DNA of 64,000 bases from assembly GCA_033782935.1 (NCBI GenBank), contig JAWQEG010000495.1:1-64000 (forward strand), given 5' to 3'. The translations under genes and the position numbers were made by a program. Within the stretch, counting starts at the first letter, position 1. Each line of letters opens with the position of its first letter. Positions 11,580 through 24,400 of the stretch are shown piece after piece. This stretch comes from Petrolisthes cinctipes (Eukaryota; Arthropoda; Malacostraca; Decapoda; Porcellanidae). The notes under the pieces were generated by a model. The model was not told the origin of the DNA. It did no database searches and worked only from the letters and a program-made list of their open reading frames with translations.

Positions 11580-11610
<31 letters not shown>

Positions 11611-11658
11611 TCTTGGTAATAAAGAACAATTAACACGTGTATGATTTTGCAGCACCTC

Positions 11659-11719
<61 letters not shown>

Positions 11720-11763
11720 TCTTGGTAATAAAGAACAACACGTGTATGATTTTGCAGCACCTC

Positions 11764-11803
<40 letters not shown>

Positions 11804-11969
11804 TCTTGGTAATAAAGAACAACACGTGTATGATTTTACAGCACCTCATAATAGCAATTGAGGGGGTTGAGTTGACGTAAGGTGTTGTTGTATGATTATA
11901 TTTTGATTTGAGACTGATTTTTTGGTACGATGGAAGGAAAGTGTCGGTGGTTATTTGATTGTGGCCTTA
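11306..11969. mobile_element. family A MITE, large
   Basis: Both TIRs with six ATT/CACGTG units. Preceded by ACCCAGCAGTAAGTAGGTAC, which is also found in the SINE. Confidence 0.85.
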
Positions 11970-12167
11970 CAGTCTCCTCCACTCCTGCCTTCACCACATC
12001 ATCAGCATTGCCATCGTGTGTCCCCCAAATTGTGTGAACCATCAACAGAGTGTTTCTATGCCAACCAACTGGACAGACAAGGCCACATGACCAACACTAC
12101 TGAACAATAATACCATATAAATTTTACGAGACAGTCAAGGACATATTGGCTGGTTCCCACTTCTTAT

Positions 12168-12171
12168 TTTT

Positions 12172-12229
<58 letters not shown>

Positions 12230-12446
12230 TTTTTCTTTTTTTTTTAGTATATATAATGTAAACAAAAATAGCAATACATATATATATTTCTTTTGCTGGA
12301 GAGAAGTTATAATAATAAAAATTTCCTGCAACTAATAATTTCTCCCATTTATAATGCAAAAATAAATAGCAATACATATATATATATTTTTTTTGCTGGA
12401 GAGAAGTTATAATAATAAAAATTTTCCTGCAACTAATAATTTCTCT
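12168..12446. repeat. poly-T tract and a two-copy direct repeat
   Basis: About 75 bases of T with few interruptions, then two ~110-bp copies of TAGCAATACATATATATATT..CTGGAGAGAAGTTATAATA. Confidence 0.8.
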
Positions 12447-12569
12447 AATTATTCTTTCATACCTTCATAATAATAATAATAATATATAAGATTAAAAAAA
12501 ACTCTTTTGCATATATTATTGACTAGTAAGTTCACTCAAGGTTATTTACTTAAGGGGTGGATACAGTTC

Positions 12570-13105
12570 TTCTTTCCCTCCTTACCTTCCTTCCCTCCTT
12601 GCCTTCCTTTCCTCCTTGCCTTCCTTCCCTCCTTGCCTTCCTTCCTTCCTTACCTTCCTTCCCTCCTTACCTTCCTTCCCTCCTTACCTTCCTTCCCTCC
12701 TTGCCTTCCTTCCTTCCTTACCTTCCTTCCCTCCTTACCTTCCTTCCCTCCTTACCTTCCTTCCTTACCTTCCTTCCCTCCTTACCTTCCTTCCCTCCTT
12801 ACCTTCCTTCCCTCCTTACCTTCCTTCCCTCCTTACCTTCCTTCCCTCCTTACCTTCCTTCCCTCCTTACCTTCCTTCCCTCCTTACCTTCCTTCCCTCC
12901 TTACCTTCCTTCCCTCCTTACCTTCCTTCCCTCCTTACCTTCCTTCCCTCCCTACCTTCCTTCCCTCCTTGCCTTCCTTCCCTCCTTACGTTCCCTCCCT
13001 CCTTGCCTTTCTTCCCTCCTTACCTTCCTTCCCTCCTTACCTTCCTTCCCTCCTTACGTTCCCTCCCTCCTTGCCTTCCTTCCCTCCTTACCTTCCTTCC
13101 TCCAC
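12570..13105. repeat. CCTT/CCCTCCTTA minisatellite
   Basis: More than 30 units of the ~16-bp CCTTCCTTCCCTCCTTA type. Long Pro/Leu/Ser frames across it are by-products of the repeat. Confidence 0.9.
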
Positions 13106-13389
13106 CAGTATTTTTACTAATCTGATTCTGTTTCCTGGCATACTTTGGAGGAATCAAGGCACTTCAATGTACAGCTCCGGACAGATCAAGGGTCCACACC
13201 CCATCCACCAGCGACTTGGTTTGGGCCTCGTCGGATCTGGTAACAGTTGCAGGTGGAGGGAGGGGGGATGTTAGTGGGAGAGGAGGAGAGAAATGTGGGC
13301 GGAGCTATATAGGAGGTAATGTAGAGAAGAAGTGTGTCAGGAGGAATGAATGAAGCATACACTGTGAACGGTATCGAATCATCAATAGT
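13106..13389. other. truncated family C sequence and unassigned DNA
   Basis: 13125-13170 matches the right part of family C (CTGGCATACTTTGGAGGAAT). The rest is unrecognised. Confidence 0.5.
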
Positions 13390-13838
13390 ATAAAGCAAGG
13401 TTCTTCAATCTTTTTCAGTCGTGACCCAGTTTTTACTATGACATCATTCGCGCGACCCATACAGAAAGATCTTTTACAAATGACCAGAATTATCAACCTA
13501 AGAAAATACAAGGTCAGAAACTGAAACGCAATAATTATAATTAAAAGGCATTCAAACCAGAATTATAAAGACTACCTCACCTACCCCCACCCCCATCTCT
13601 CTCTCTCTCGTTCTCTCTCAAGAAGGCTAATATTTGTGCAATGATTTTGTTTTATTGATTATTAAATATATGAATATTCGATTAGAAAAATATGTTAGGT
13701 GGATTCATGTATGAACTTCATATTTATTTTATTGTCACGAACATTATTATTCTATTTTATTCATGTATTTATTTTTGTGAGCCTGCGACCCAGTTTGGAG
13801 GAATTCGGGACCCGTAATTTGAAGAACCCGGGTTTAAA
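13390..13838. mobile_element. hAT-like TIR element (non-autonomous)
   Basis: GCAAGGTTCTTCAATCTTTT at the left pairs with TTTGAAGAACCCGGGTTT at the right. CGTGACCCAG / CGACCCAG lies just inside. The TIR style suggests hAT, but the target duplication was not resolved. Confidence 0.5.
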
Positions 13839-14109
13839 GAAGTGCATACTGCATTAACGTAGGTGGATATAGAAGAGAAGAAATGTGATGATTTGAGGCG
13901 AGGGTGAGGGGGAAGAGGGTAAGACAAATGAAGGTGATTTGTTGAAAAGTAATAACAAACAAATATAATTAGAATATCTGTTACATTATATCCTTTAAAT
14001 AAAAACACTGTCTTTTGTTCACCATCGTAGTGGGATAGACTACTGAATATATATTATCCTTTGGATATTAGACAGCTATCCCTGTATTCCTTTTATCCCT
14101 CGTGCTTAC

Positions 14110-14318
14110 CCCGTAGGGGAGTATTGCCTGTAATGATGTGGGCAATACTTTAAAGGTTTTGGCGCCCCTTCGGCCCCAGCCACTAGCTTTTAGTTCTTCA
14201 ACTATCCCTCTTTTCTTTCTATTTCCTTCCTGCTTGCTGTCTCACCTCTCTATCACCGTTTTCTGGCGCTATGTGAACTCGCTGTTGCGTCGCCTAATAT
14301 CAATCAATCAATCAATCT
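14110..14318 (+). mobile_element. LINE/SINE 3' end with ATCA tail (family K)
   Basis: GGCGCCCCTTCGGCCCCAGC..CTCGCTGTTGCGTCGCCTAA followed by (TATC)AATCAATCAATC. The same tail occurs at 33588-33872 and in reverse at 34030-34165. Confidence 0.65.
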
Positions 14319-14447
14319 CTACTTATCGTGCCTGTGTGTTTCTTGTGTGCTTGTGTGTGTGTACTTTTGTGCATGTGATTGGCTACGTGTGTGCGTGTGT
14401 TTGCTGGTTTTATATAAATATATATATTTTTTAAATTCATTTCAATG

Positions 14448-14510
14448 TGGCCTCAATCAACATACAGACAACAATACATAAGGGTAGGCGGGACCCATGA
14501 GAATCCAATG

Positions 14511-14552
<42 letters not shown>

Positions 14553-14619
14553 CTGTCTCTCTCTCTCTCTCACACACATACACACACACTCTCTCTCTCT
14601 CTCTCACACATACACACAC

Positions 14620-14651
<32 letters not shown>

Positions 14652-14712
14652 TCTCTCTCTCTCTCTCTCTCTCTCTCACGTCACGAAAACATAACATAAA
14701 GAAGCACAAGAT
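14448..14712 (-). mobile_element. LINE-1 family 3' UTR fragment
   Basis: Reverse complement carries GTTTTCGTGACGTGAGAGAG, a long GA/GT microsatellite, then ATTGGATTCTCATGGGTCCC and CGCCTACCCTTATGTATTG, as in the 3' UTR of LINE-1 (46550-46700). Confidence 0.75.
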
Positions 14713-14868
14713 TTGCTAAGTTTGTTTTCTTCATCCAGGGGAAAAAAATAACAATAAAATCCTATTCACTTATATACTTTTATTATTTGTCATAATTTTA
14801 CACAGATTTGAACACAGAAGTTTGTGAAATCGATAATAAACAACTTTCAACTCCTGGTCATGTAAATT

Positions 14869-15047
14869 TTAATTAGGTAATTCCTTTTTGTTACATTGGA
14901 GTGCCTTGATTCCTCCAAAGTATGCCAGGAAACAAACAGGACCAGATGAACAAAAATAATGGTGTTTGTTCTGTTGTTGCTTGGAAAAATAGTTTGGAGG
15001 ATTGAATCAGTTGCTGCAGATGTACCAACATAAAATTTCCCCTTTAA
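14869..15047. mobile_element. family C MITE, reverse orientation
   Basis: TTAATTAGGTAATTCC to TTCCCCTTTAA with the complete family body. Confidence 0.75.
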
Positions 15048-15097
15048 TAATGGGTCATGTGGGTGGTAATAAAATGTTCTGGTCGATTTTAATTATG

Positions 15098-15218
15098 GGT
15101 TTTGGTAATAAAGAACAACACGTGTATGATTTTGCAACACCTCATAATAATAATAATAATAATAATAATAGATATCTTGGTAATAAAGAACAACACGTGT
15201 ATGATTTTGCAACACCTC

Positions 15219-15252
<34 letters not shown>

Positions 15253-15294
15253 TCTTGGTAATAAAGAACAACACGTGTATGGTTTTGCAACACC

Positions 15295-15326
<32 letters not shown>

Positions 15327-15449
15327 GATATCTTGGTAATAAAGAACAACACGTGTATGATTTTGCAGCACCTCATAATAATAATAATAAAAATAATAAT
15401 AGATATCTTGGTAATAAAGAACAACACGTGTATGATTTTGCAACACCTC

Positions 15450-15500
<51 letters not shown>

Positions 15501-15610
15501 GATATCTTGGTAATAAAGAACAACACGTGTATGATTTTGCAGCACCTCATAATAATAATAATTGAGGGGGTTGAGTTGACGTAAGGTGTTGTTGTATGAT
15601 TATATATTGA
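15098..15610. mobile_element. family A MITE interior, both TIRs missing
   Basis: Six ATT/CACGTG units and the GAGGGGGTTGAGTTGACGTA right interior, cut at ~15610 where it joins the last IR-2 exon. Confidence 0.75.
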
Positions 15611-15716
15611 TAAAATTCTCTGACACTAAGACAAGGAGTGCCAAGCCAGAACCGAGAAACAGCAAATAAAATGCACCTTGGAGATGGTTCAGGCTCAAGG
15701 CAATCTGTTTATTATC
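15600..15716 (-). CDS. IR-2 exon 11: M4 and stop
   Basis: Acceptor CTGCAG after an A-rich/T-rich tract, phase 0. Encodes [10 protein letters not shown], then the M4 helix, then SENFINI and TAA. The final codons and the stop fall in the truncated family A MITE that starts at ~15610. Confidence 0.87.
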   Translation of the reverse strand, partial: DNKQIALSLNHLQGAFYLLFLGSGLALLVLVSENFINI

Positions 15717-16565
15717 CTGCAGAAAAAAAAAAAAAAAAAAAAAAAAAAATTGTATTATTATTATTATTATTTTTTTTTTTTTCACATCTAAAGGTAAATT
15801 ATTATTATAAGAAAATATCGCCTACATTATTACTGGCATTATAGGCATTCATCTACAGTGTCTACTCTCTTAATTAATAAAATAAAATGTTCTCTCACCA
15901 TATCTATGTTGGTGAGGTGTGGTGTGGTCGTTAGCGTAGGGGGACAGGCTTGGGGGGGATGTTAGGGGGGTGCGAGAATAGGGGACAGGCTTTCTACCCA
16001 CCCCAAGCCTGTCTCCTTATTCCCTCACCCCCCGTACCCCCTCCTGTCCCTCCCCAAGCCTGTTTCCTATTCCCGCACCCCCCAGTCCTCCCCCAAGCCT
16101 GTCCCCCTACTCCCGCACCCCCCAAACCACCCCCAAGCCTGTCCCCCTACTCCTGCACCGCCCAAAAAAAACCCGACCCCCTACTCCCGCACCCCCCAAG
16201 CCTGTCCCCCTACTCCCGCACCCCCTTAAAATAATAAAATCAAAACATTCTCTCACCATTTCTGTATTGGTGAGGTCTGGTATGGTTGTCATCTCACCAG
16301 TAGCCCTCGTGTTCCTTATCTTGTGGTCAATAACATCTTCCATCCAGTATTCTATAATCCCGGTGTCTTCAAGTCCATGAATTAGTTGTCGGAAAAGTTC
16401 ATAGTTCGGTGCTCCTTTCCTGTTGATGTAAGTGAAGTTAAATGAATACTTGTTTTAGCTTTAAAGTGCAGCCAGCCACAATCAAATATCCACCGACACT
16501 TTCCTTCCATCGTAGTAAATATCTTGGTAATAAAGAACAACACGTGTATGAATTTGTAGCACCTC

Positions 16566-16596
<31 letters not shown>

Positions 16597-18404
16597 TCTT
16601 GGTAATAAAGAACAACATGTGTATGATTTTGCAGCACCTCATAATAATAATAATTGAGGGGGTTGAGTTGACGTAAGGTGTTGTTGTATGATTATATTTT
16701 GATATGATACTGATTTATTTGCACCATGGAAGGAAAGTGTCGGTGGTTATTTTGATTGTGGCTGTACATTGGAGTGCCTTGATTCCTCCAAAGTATGCCA
16801 GGAAACAACAGGACCAGAAGAGCAAAAATGATAGTGTTCTGTCTGTTGCTTGGAATAGTTTGGAGGATTCAGTTGCTCCGGATTTACCAAGACATGGATG
16901 TAGTAATATTGTTAATATATGTATAGATATGTATAGATATATGTATAGATATATGTATAGATATGTATAGAAAAGAAACATACATACCTGAACCCATCCA
17001 ATATTTGTATAGATATATGAATAGATATATGTATAGATATATGTATAGATATGTATAGATATATGTATATGTATAGATATATGTATAGATATATGTATAT
17101 GTATAGATATATGTATATGTATAGATATATGTATAGATATATGTATAGATATATGTATATGTATAGATATATGTATATATATAGATATATGTATAGATAT
17201 ATGTATAAATATATGTATAGATATGTATAGAAAAGAAACATACATACCTGAACCCCCATCCAAATGCTGATGTCATAGGGAAGCCTTTCTTACTGATAAA
17301 AAATGGAGTATACCCATTACCAGTTGTATATCTTGATGCAATTATAATCCCTATGTAATTTTCAGAGTCGATCAGTGAAAACCCTCCTTTTAACACTTCC
17401 TTTAGACCAGCATCGACATCATAAACCTGAAAGAAATGATGAAAATTATTTAGAAGGAAATAAAATATATAATTACATTTGAAACAATAGTTACTTTTCT
17501 AAGGATGACTACTAGTTAACCATAATTATTTTATCCTCTCGTTATTAAGGGGGAAGTTTTGTGTTGGTAAATCTGGAGCAACTGAATCCTCCAAACTATT
17601 TTTCCAAGCAACAACAGAACACCATTACTTTTGCTCTTCTGGTCCTGTTTCCTGGCATACTTTGGAGGAATCAAGGCACTCCAATGTACCAAAAAAGAAT
17701 TACCACCTTAATAGTATTAATGTCAACAGCAGTTTTATGGTGTTCCTATTTTGCTTCATATAAACTTGTATAATTTTGACTATAATCTACTCAGCTGGTA
17801 TTGTTCTGCATTGTCCTAATTCATTCATATAAGCATTTTAAAAATCTACTTTTAAATAATCAGCTATGGAAGCGAGTAGCTTAATTTTCATTATAGTTCA
17901 CCAAATTTTAAATGGAAAGTTTAAGGGGGTGCGGGAGTAGGGGACAGGCTTGGGGCGGTTTTGGGGGGTGCAGGAATAGGGGGACAGGCTTGGGATGGGT
18001 AGAAAGCCTGTCCCCTATTCCTGCACCCCCCAAACCCACCCCCCAAGCCTGTCCCCCTACTCCCGCACCCCCCAAAACACCCCCAAGCCTGTCCCCTACT
18101 CCCGAACCCCCCTAAACCCCCCCAAGCCTGTCCCCCCTATTCCCACACCCCCTTAATAGAATCCCTAATGACAAAAAGGGGAGTTGTTGTAGTTTCCCAG
18201 ACTGTCTGGCCGAGCAAACCCGAGTCTGGTTGACCAAAGCGGCGCAGATGCTCAGACCACCAAATGGGAGTCAGGGTGATAGTGTGATCTGTGTCTTCGA
18301 AGGCAACAAACGAGGGGACTGCTGGCTCACGGGCATGTAGTACCCCCGAGGCCAACAAACCCACCGTCTGTATGTAGTCCTCCTTGAAAAATGTGAGTTG
18401 TGTG

Positions 18405-18438
<34 letters not shown>

Positions 18439-21400
18439 GATAATAATAATAAACGGTTAATTAGGGGATGGCAGCCCGAAAGCAACTATATGTGTGTTCG
18501 CACGTTTGTCGAAGATGAGAGAACTAACTAATAATGATTACAGTTAGTCGGCGGTGAGTCAGTAGGGTTGATCGGTACCATCTGAGGAGGAAAATTGATG
18601 AGACGAATAGATTTTGACTCCACAGTGTCCAACAGTGCTATGTAGATGAATGCAGATAAATGGACTCTAATTTACTAAAAACAAATTGCTCTTTGCTATT
18701 CACCTCCATTTTCCTATTGTCCTATTAATTCATTATTAAAAAACAAATTGCTCTTAGCTATTCACCTCCATTTTCCTATTGTCCTGTTAATTCGTTATTA
18801 AAAAACAAATTGCTCTTAGCTATTCACCTCCATTCTCCCATTGTCCTGTTAATTCATAAATATATAAAAAAACAAATTGCTCTTTGCTATTCACCTCCAT
18901 TCTCTTATTGTCCTATTCATTATTAAAAAAAAAAAATTGCTCTTAGCTATTGACCTCCATTTTCCTATTGTCCTATTAATTCATTATTAAAAAAAAAAAA
19001 AAAATTGCTCTTAGTTACTAACCTCCATTCTCCTGTGTATTTCCTTGACAACAGGGTCAGTGTGTTTGGCATAATAATCTCCAGGTATGCCCGTAAAAAC
19101 CCAAGGTTCGGTACCCCATCTCCAACCATCTGTATGTACAAGATCTTCCAGTGTCTCCATAGGCTGGGTCTTGCTCTGGACTGTGAGATGTGCAATGAGG
19201 GAAGACTTATATCCAGTGATGATTATAAGGCTGAACAGTAGCCACCATCCTGCCAACATCTGTGTCACCCAGCCAGAGAATAGATGTTACTATGTTACTA
19301 GGGTGAAAATGGGAAGGGATGGAAAAGAATGGCATGAGAAGATGTAAGGAAGAGTGACTAATTCAAAGGAACCAAATTTTTTTTTCTTTCAAAATTTGTG
19401 TTCCATTGGCCTCTTATGCTTAGATAGATAGAAATAGATAGATAGACAGATAGATATATAGAGATACATAGATAGATACATAGATAGATATAGAGATAGA
19501 TAGACAGATATATATATAGAGATACATAGATAGATAGATAGATAGAAATAGAGATAGATAGAAATAGATAGATAGATAGATAGATAGAGGCCAGTGGAAC
19601 ACAAATTTTGAACAGAGTATAGTGTTCTTAGTAATAATTATTATATGATTATGTTTCATGCATAGTCAAGTACGTACAGCCACAATCAAATATCCACCGA
19701 CACTTTCCTTCCATCGTAGTAAATATCTTGGTAATAAAGAACAACACGTGTATGATTTTGCAGCACCTCATAACAATAATTGAGGGGGTTGAGTTGACGT
19801 AAGGTGTTGTTGTATGATTATATTGATTGTAGTAAATATCTTGGTAATAAAGAACAACACGTGTATGATTTTGCAGCACCTCAAAACAATAATTGAGGGG
19901 GTTGAGTTGACGTAACGTGTTGTTGTATGATTATATATTGATATTATAATGATTTATTTGCACGATAGAAGGAAAGTGTCGGTGGTTATTTGATTGTGGC
20001 TGTACCTGTCCAGAAAGGCCGACAGAGGGATCCAAGGGTGGCTGCTCTAAAAGTGCTCCCCAGCCATATAAAAGTGTCTTACTGAACTGGATGCTGCGTT
20101 GCCTTGCTGTAACACTGACCCAGAACTGCTGCATTACCCAAAACACGATGCCCCACACCACCACGCCCACCAACAAACTCGCCCACACTTCCTCTGTACA
20201 TTAGTAGACAACTATATATTATCTGGTATACTTACTGTGTAGCAAAGTAAAGGCTATATTTATTTACCTTGCTGTGTTGTACTAGGTTTATAAGTAATGT
20301 TATGCTACTTTATACAGTAACATGAATGGCTGTTTTACAATTAAACTTTAGCAAGCAGGATTTTTGCACTTACTCTGTAGCAACGTAAAAGCTATATATA
20401 TTTACTATTATTTATTTATATTGTACTAGGTTTATAAGTAACGTAATGCTACTTTATACACTATCAAGAATGGCTGTTTTTACAATTAATCTTTGGGGGA
20501 CTCCAAGCTCGGAACGAAAAATATTAATACAAAAAAAAGTTCTTCCACAAATGGCTTGAAATTTTCAGGATATGTTTGTATTATGATTTCCTATACTGTG
20601 TATGAATACAGATTATTTTCATGCATGACATCATGAAGTCATAACGTCATACATATATATGTTATTGTAATGCTCTAGTGAATTTTTTTGTTTGTTATTC
20701 AGATATGTGATGATGCATGTGAATACATATAAGGTATCCAAATTAATGTATGAATTCCTTTTTGCAAATTTCCCCATGTCATGACCGCGCTGATTTTCAT
20801 GTTTTATGCACTTTTTCTTCCTCCAATATGTATCCTATTATCATTTTAAAGAAAAACTGTTCATACGTGTATTTGTACAATCATTATCAATAAACACACC
20901 AAGTTTGAAGGAGATATATGGTAATTTGGATTTTTAATGAATATTTATAGTACAAAAACACGCGTTTTCAGAAAAAGCCATTCAATGTTTGTGTCAGGTA
21001 GTTTTACCCATTATTCTATCCCAATCTGGATGATTTTTATGTATGTTATTGGTGAACCTACAGTGATGATGCAGCAAAACACTCATGAATTTATGTCAAT
21101 ATTTGAGGTAATAATTGCAAGATATTCATCGTGGAGGGGGTCGTGGCCGGGTACCAGGATTTTCCACTGTTTCTTCTTTGCAGGTAAATTGACATTACCT
21201 CACTGCTGAGGATCATCAGAATGCCACTTCATTGGAAAGGAGTTTATTATTACCAGCAGTGGACGACTTCCCTTTCCTCCATGGATATTCCTAGCCTAAT
21301 TCTATCCCTAAGCTAGTGCTGCACCACCTACGGAGTTTGATTCTATTTAAATAGGAATGTCTTACTGGGTAGCAAGCACAGCCAAGGGTTGCCAAGTTTA

Positions 21401-24400
21401 ACTAGATATATAATCGTATCCCTCCTGCCTGGAGAACCCGAAAACAAGCCTTGTGTACGCCAGTATAAAGGCTAATGTTGTGCCACACCCCTCTTGAGGG
21501 GTAAATCACCTCTCGCGCCCGTCCCTCTAAACGCGTGCTACACCGTTATATCATCGCTAAACATCAACATTTTACTTCGACAGTGTTTTTAGGATATTGT
21601 AATTAGCAAAACTCCATGAATTAAACATGGTGAAAATTTTAAATTTCCGAGCGTGGAGACCCCTTTAGCAAGCAGAATTTTTTCACTATATAATAATTAT
21701 TATTATTATGTAAACCCAATTTTCCATTATTACCATCATCATCATTATTTGATTTGTGGCGAAAGTTTCTTATAAAGATGTGTTCAGTTCTTAAATGAAA
21801 TATAAATTATTACTTCTTTTAAATTAACAGTTATGTCACAAACTTATTATGCATTGTACACTGCCCACGCTGGTGAAATATTACAGTAAGTAGTGTGATT
21901 GTGTGTTGCCGGGCTGCTTATTTGTGAACTTTATATGGGTATGTGCCACTGCTTGATTTGGTTAGGTTAGGTTAGGTCCAGTTTAGGTTAGGTTAGGTTA
22001 GGTTAGGTCCAGTTTAGGTTAGGTTAGGTTAGGTTAGGTTAGGTTAGGTTAGGTTAGGTAAGGGATTAAGTTAGGTTAGATCAGGTTAGGTAAGGTCCAG
22101 TTTAGGTTAGGTTAGGTTAGGTTAGGTTAGGTCCAGTTTAGGTTAGGTTAGGTTAGGTTAGGTCAGGTTAGGTTAGGTCCAGTTTAGGTTAGGTTAGGTT
22201 AGGTCCAGTTTAGGTTAGGTAAGGGATTAAGTTAGGTTAGATCAGGTTAGGTAAGGTCCAGTTTAGGTTAGGTAAGGGATTAAGTTAGGTTAGATCAGGT
22301 TAGGTAAGGTCCAGTTTAGGTTAGGTTAGGTTAGGGGTTAGGTTCAGTTTAGGTTAGGTAAGGGATTAAGTTAGGTTAGATCAGGTTAGGTAAGGTCCAG
22401 TTTAGGTTAGGTTAGGGATTAGGTTAGGTTAGGTTAGGTTAGGTTAGGTTAGGGATTAGGTTATGTTAGATCAGGTTAGGTTAGGTTAGGCTGGGAAAGA
22501 GAATGACACTATTTCAAAGATTATCCCATGGTTGGTTTTATCGTTATAACCCAAGCGTTATTCTCCTTCCAACCACAGTGATTTTGGCCCAGCAGTAAGC
22601 GGTGTTGGTACACTCGCAATCCAAAATATGTATCCAGGCTTGCTTCGAATAGCCTGATCGAGTATTAAGCGAGTTCAAGCAATTATAAAACAGGATAAGC
22701 GTTGTAATTGGTTCACTAGTATGTCAAATGATTCGAAACTTCAACAACAAGACCTGGATACAAATATGAAACAGTATAAGTGTTGTAATTGGTTTACTAG
22801 TATGTCACATGATTCGAAACTTTAACAACAAGACCTGGATACAAATATGAAACAGTATAAGTGTTGTAATTGGTTCACTAGTATGTCACATGATTCGAAA
22901 CTTCAACAACAAGACCTGGATACAAATATGAAACAGTATAAGTGTTGTAATTGGTTCACTAATATGTCACATGATTCGAAACTTCAACAACAAGACCTGG
23001 ATACAAATATGAAACAGTATAAGTGTTGTAATTGGTTCACTAGTATTTCACATGATTCGAAACTTCAACAACAAGACCTGGATACAAATTTTGGATTGCG
23101 AGGGAACATAGCCCGCCAGACTTACTCTCAAATGGTCGAATTAAAGCGGAGTGTTGTGGAAACGGTGGAGGATTGAGTGAAATTATGGTCATCAAGTCAG
23201 AAGGGTAGGTCCTTATGTAATCCATCACTCTTAGACGATCGGCAGTGGCTCCCAACATGGTGCAGAAGTCGGCCTCCTCTCGCTGCAGAAACCCAACCAA
23301 ACCGTTAAACTTGCCGTCTTTTGCCAGTCCAAATCCTCGTTTTGGTTCTTCAAAATTATCGAAGCTTAAAAAAATAATAAAAAAAAAATAAAAAATAAGT
23401 TATATTTACATATATACAATTCTGAAAAAAAAATATGAAATGCTGAAAACAAAACAAATAAACAAACTAAAAAGTTTTATATATACAATTCTGAAAAAAA
23501 AACCAGGCCCCTATACATAATATTCGACGAAATATGATTAATATCTTTTGGAGGTTAGGTAAACTCATCTGACATAATGCTACCTGCAAGTCTTAGCATT
23601 TCCCTACATTTCACGGATTTTCTTCTTATACAGGCCTGGTATTATCCCTCTGCATTGAAAATATGATTCACATAAATATTGCAATCATGATAAAACTTAT
23701 TAAGATGAAATAAATAAGGCCTCTTTGGTCTGAAAACAATATTAGGCTTCCACTCCCTCCGAAGCTCACCGCCATTTGACAACACAAGTTAAAATAGTTT
23801 ATATCAGTATTCATTGTACTTTACTGAGATCCCACACAGCATACTTTATAGAACAAAATATACTCAAAAATATATTTTATATCTCTGGTGCAAGTTAATG
23901 CTATACGTCGCGAAACACCCTATATATATATATATATTTTTTTTTTTTTAATACCACACTATTCTTACGACACGTTAAGCTTTCCGGCGATGGTTGAGAG
24001 CAGACGTTTATCGACTGAGTCTGTAGGTGTTATGGGACCACCAGGATGATCACTTTCCTTCTTGTAGGCCATGTAGGGAAAGAAGGGCACAGACACCACT
24101 CTTAACCTGTGACCCATGAAGTTAGAAGATTGATCTGTAAAAAAAAAACAAAAAACAAAAAAAAAAACATTGAATTATGGTATTATTTCATTTATTCCCG
24201 GCAATATATGTACAGCCACAATCATATAACCACCAACACTTTCCTTCCATGGTACAAATAAATCAGTATCATATCAAAATATAATCATACATCAACACCT
24301 TACGTCAACTCAACCCCCTCAATTATTATTATTACTAGCTGCTCCGCCGCCCTTCGGGCGGCTAGGAGCCGCTAGCTCCTGCGGAGGGCTGGCGGCCTGC

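Noticed and set aside
12507..13274. Leu/Pro/Ser-rich frames up to 255 codons
   Set aside because: Product of the CCTT minisatellite with no non-repeat protein content.
14512..14709. CA/CT-rich frames (HTHTHTH, SLSLSL)
   Set aside because: Microsatellite translation within a LINE-1 3' UTR.
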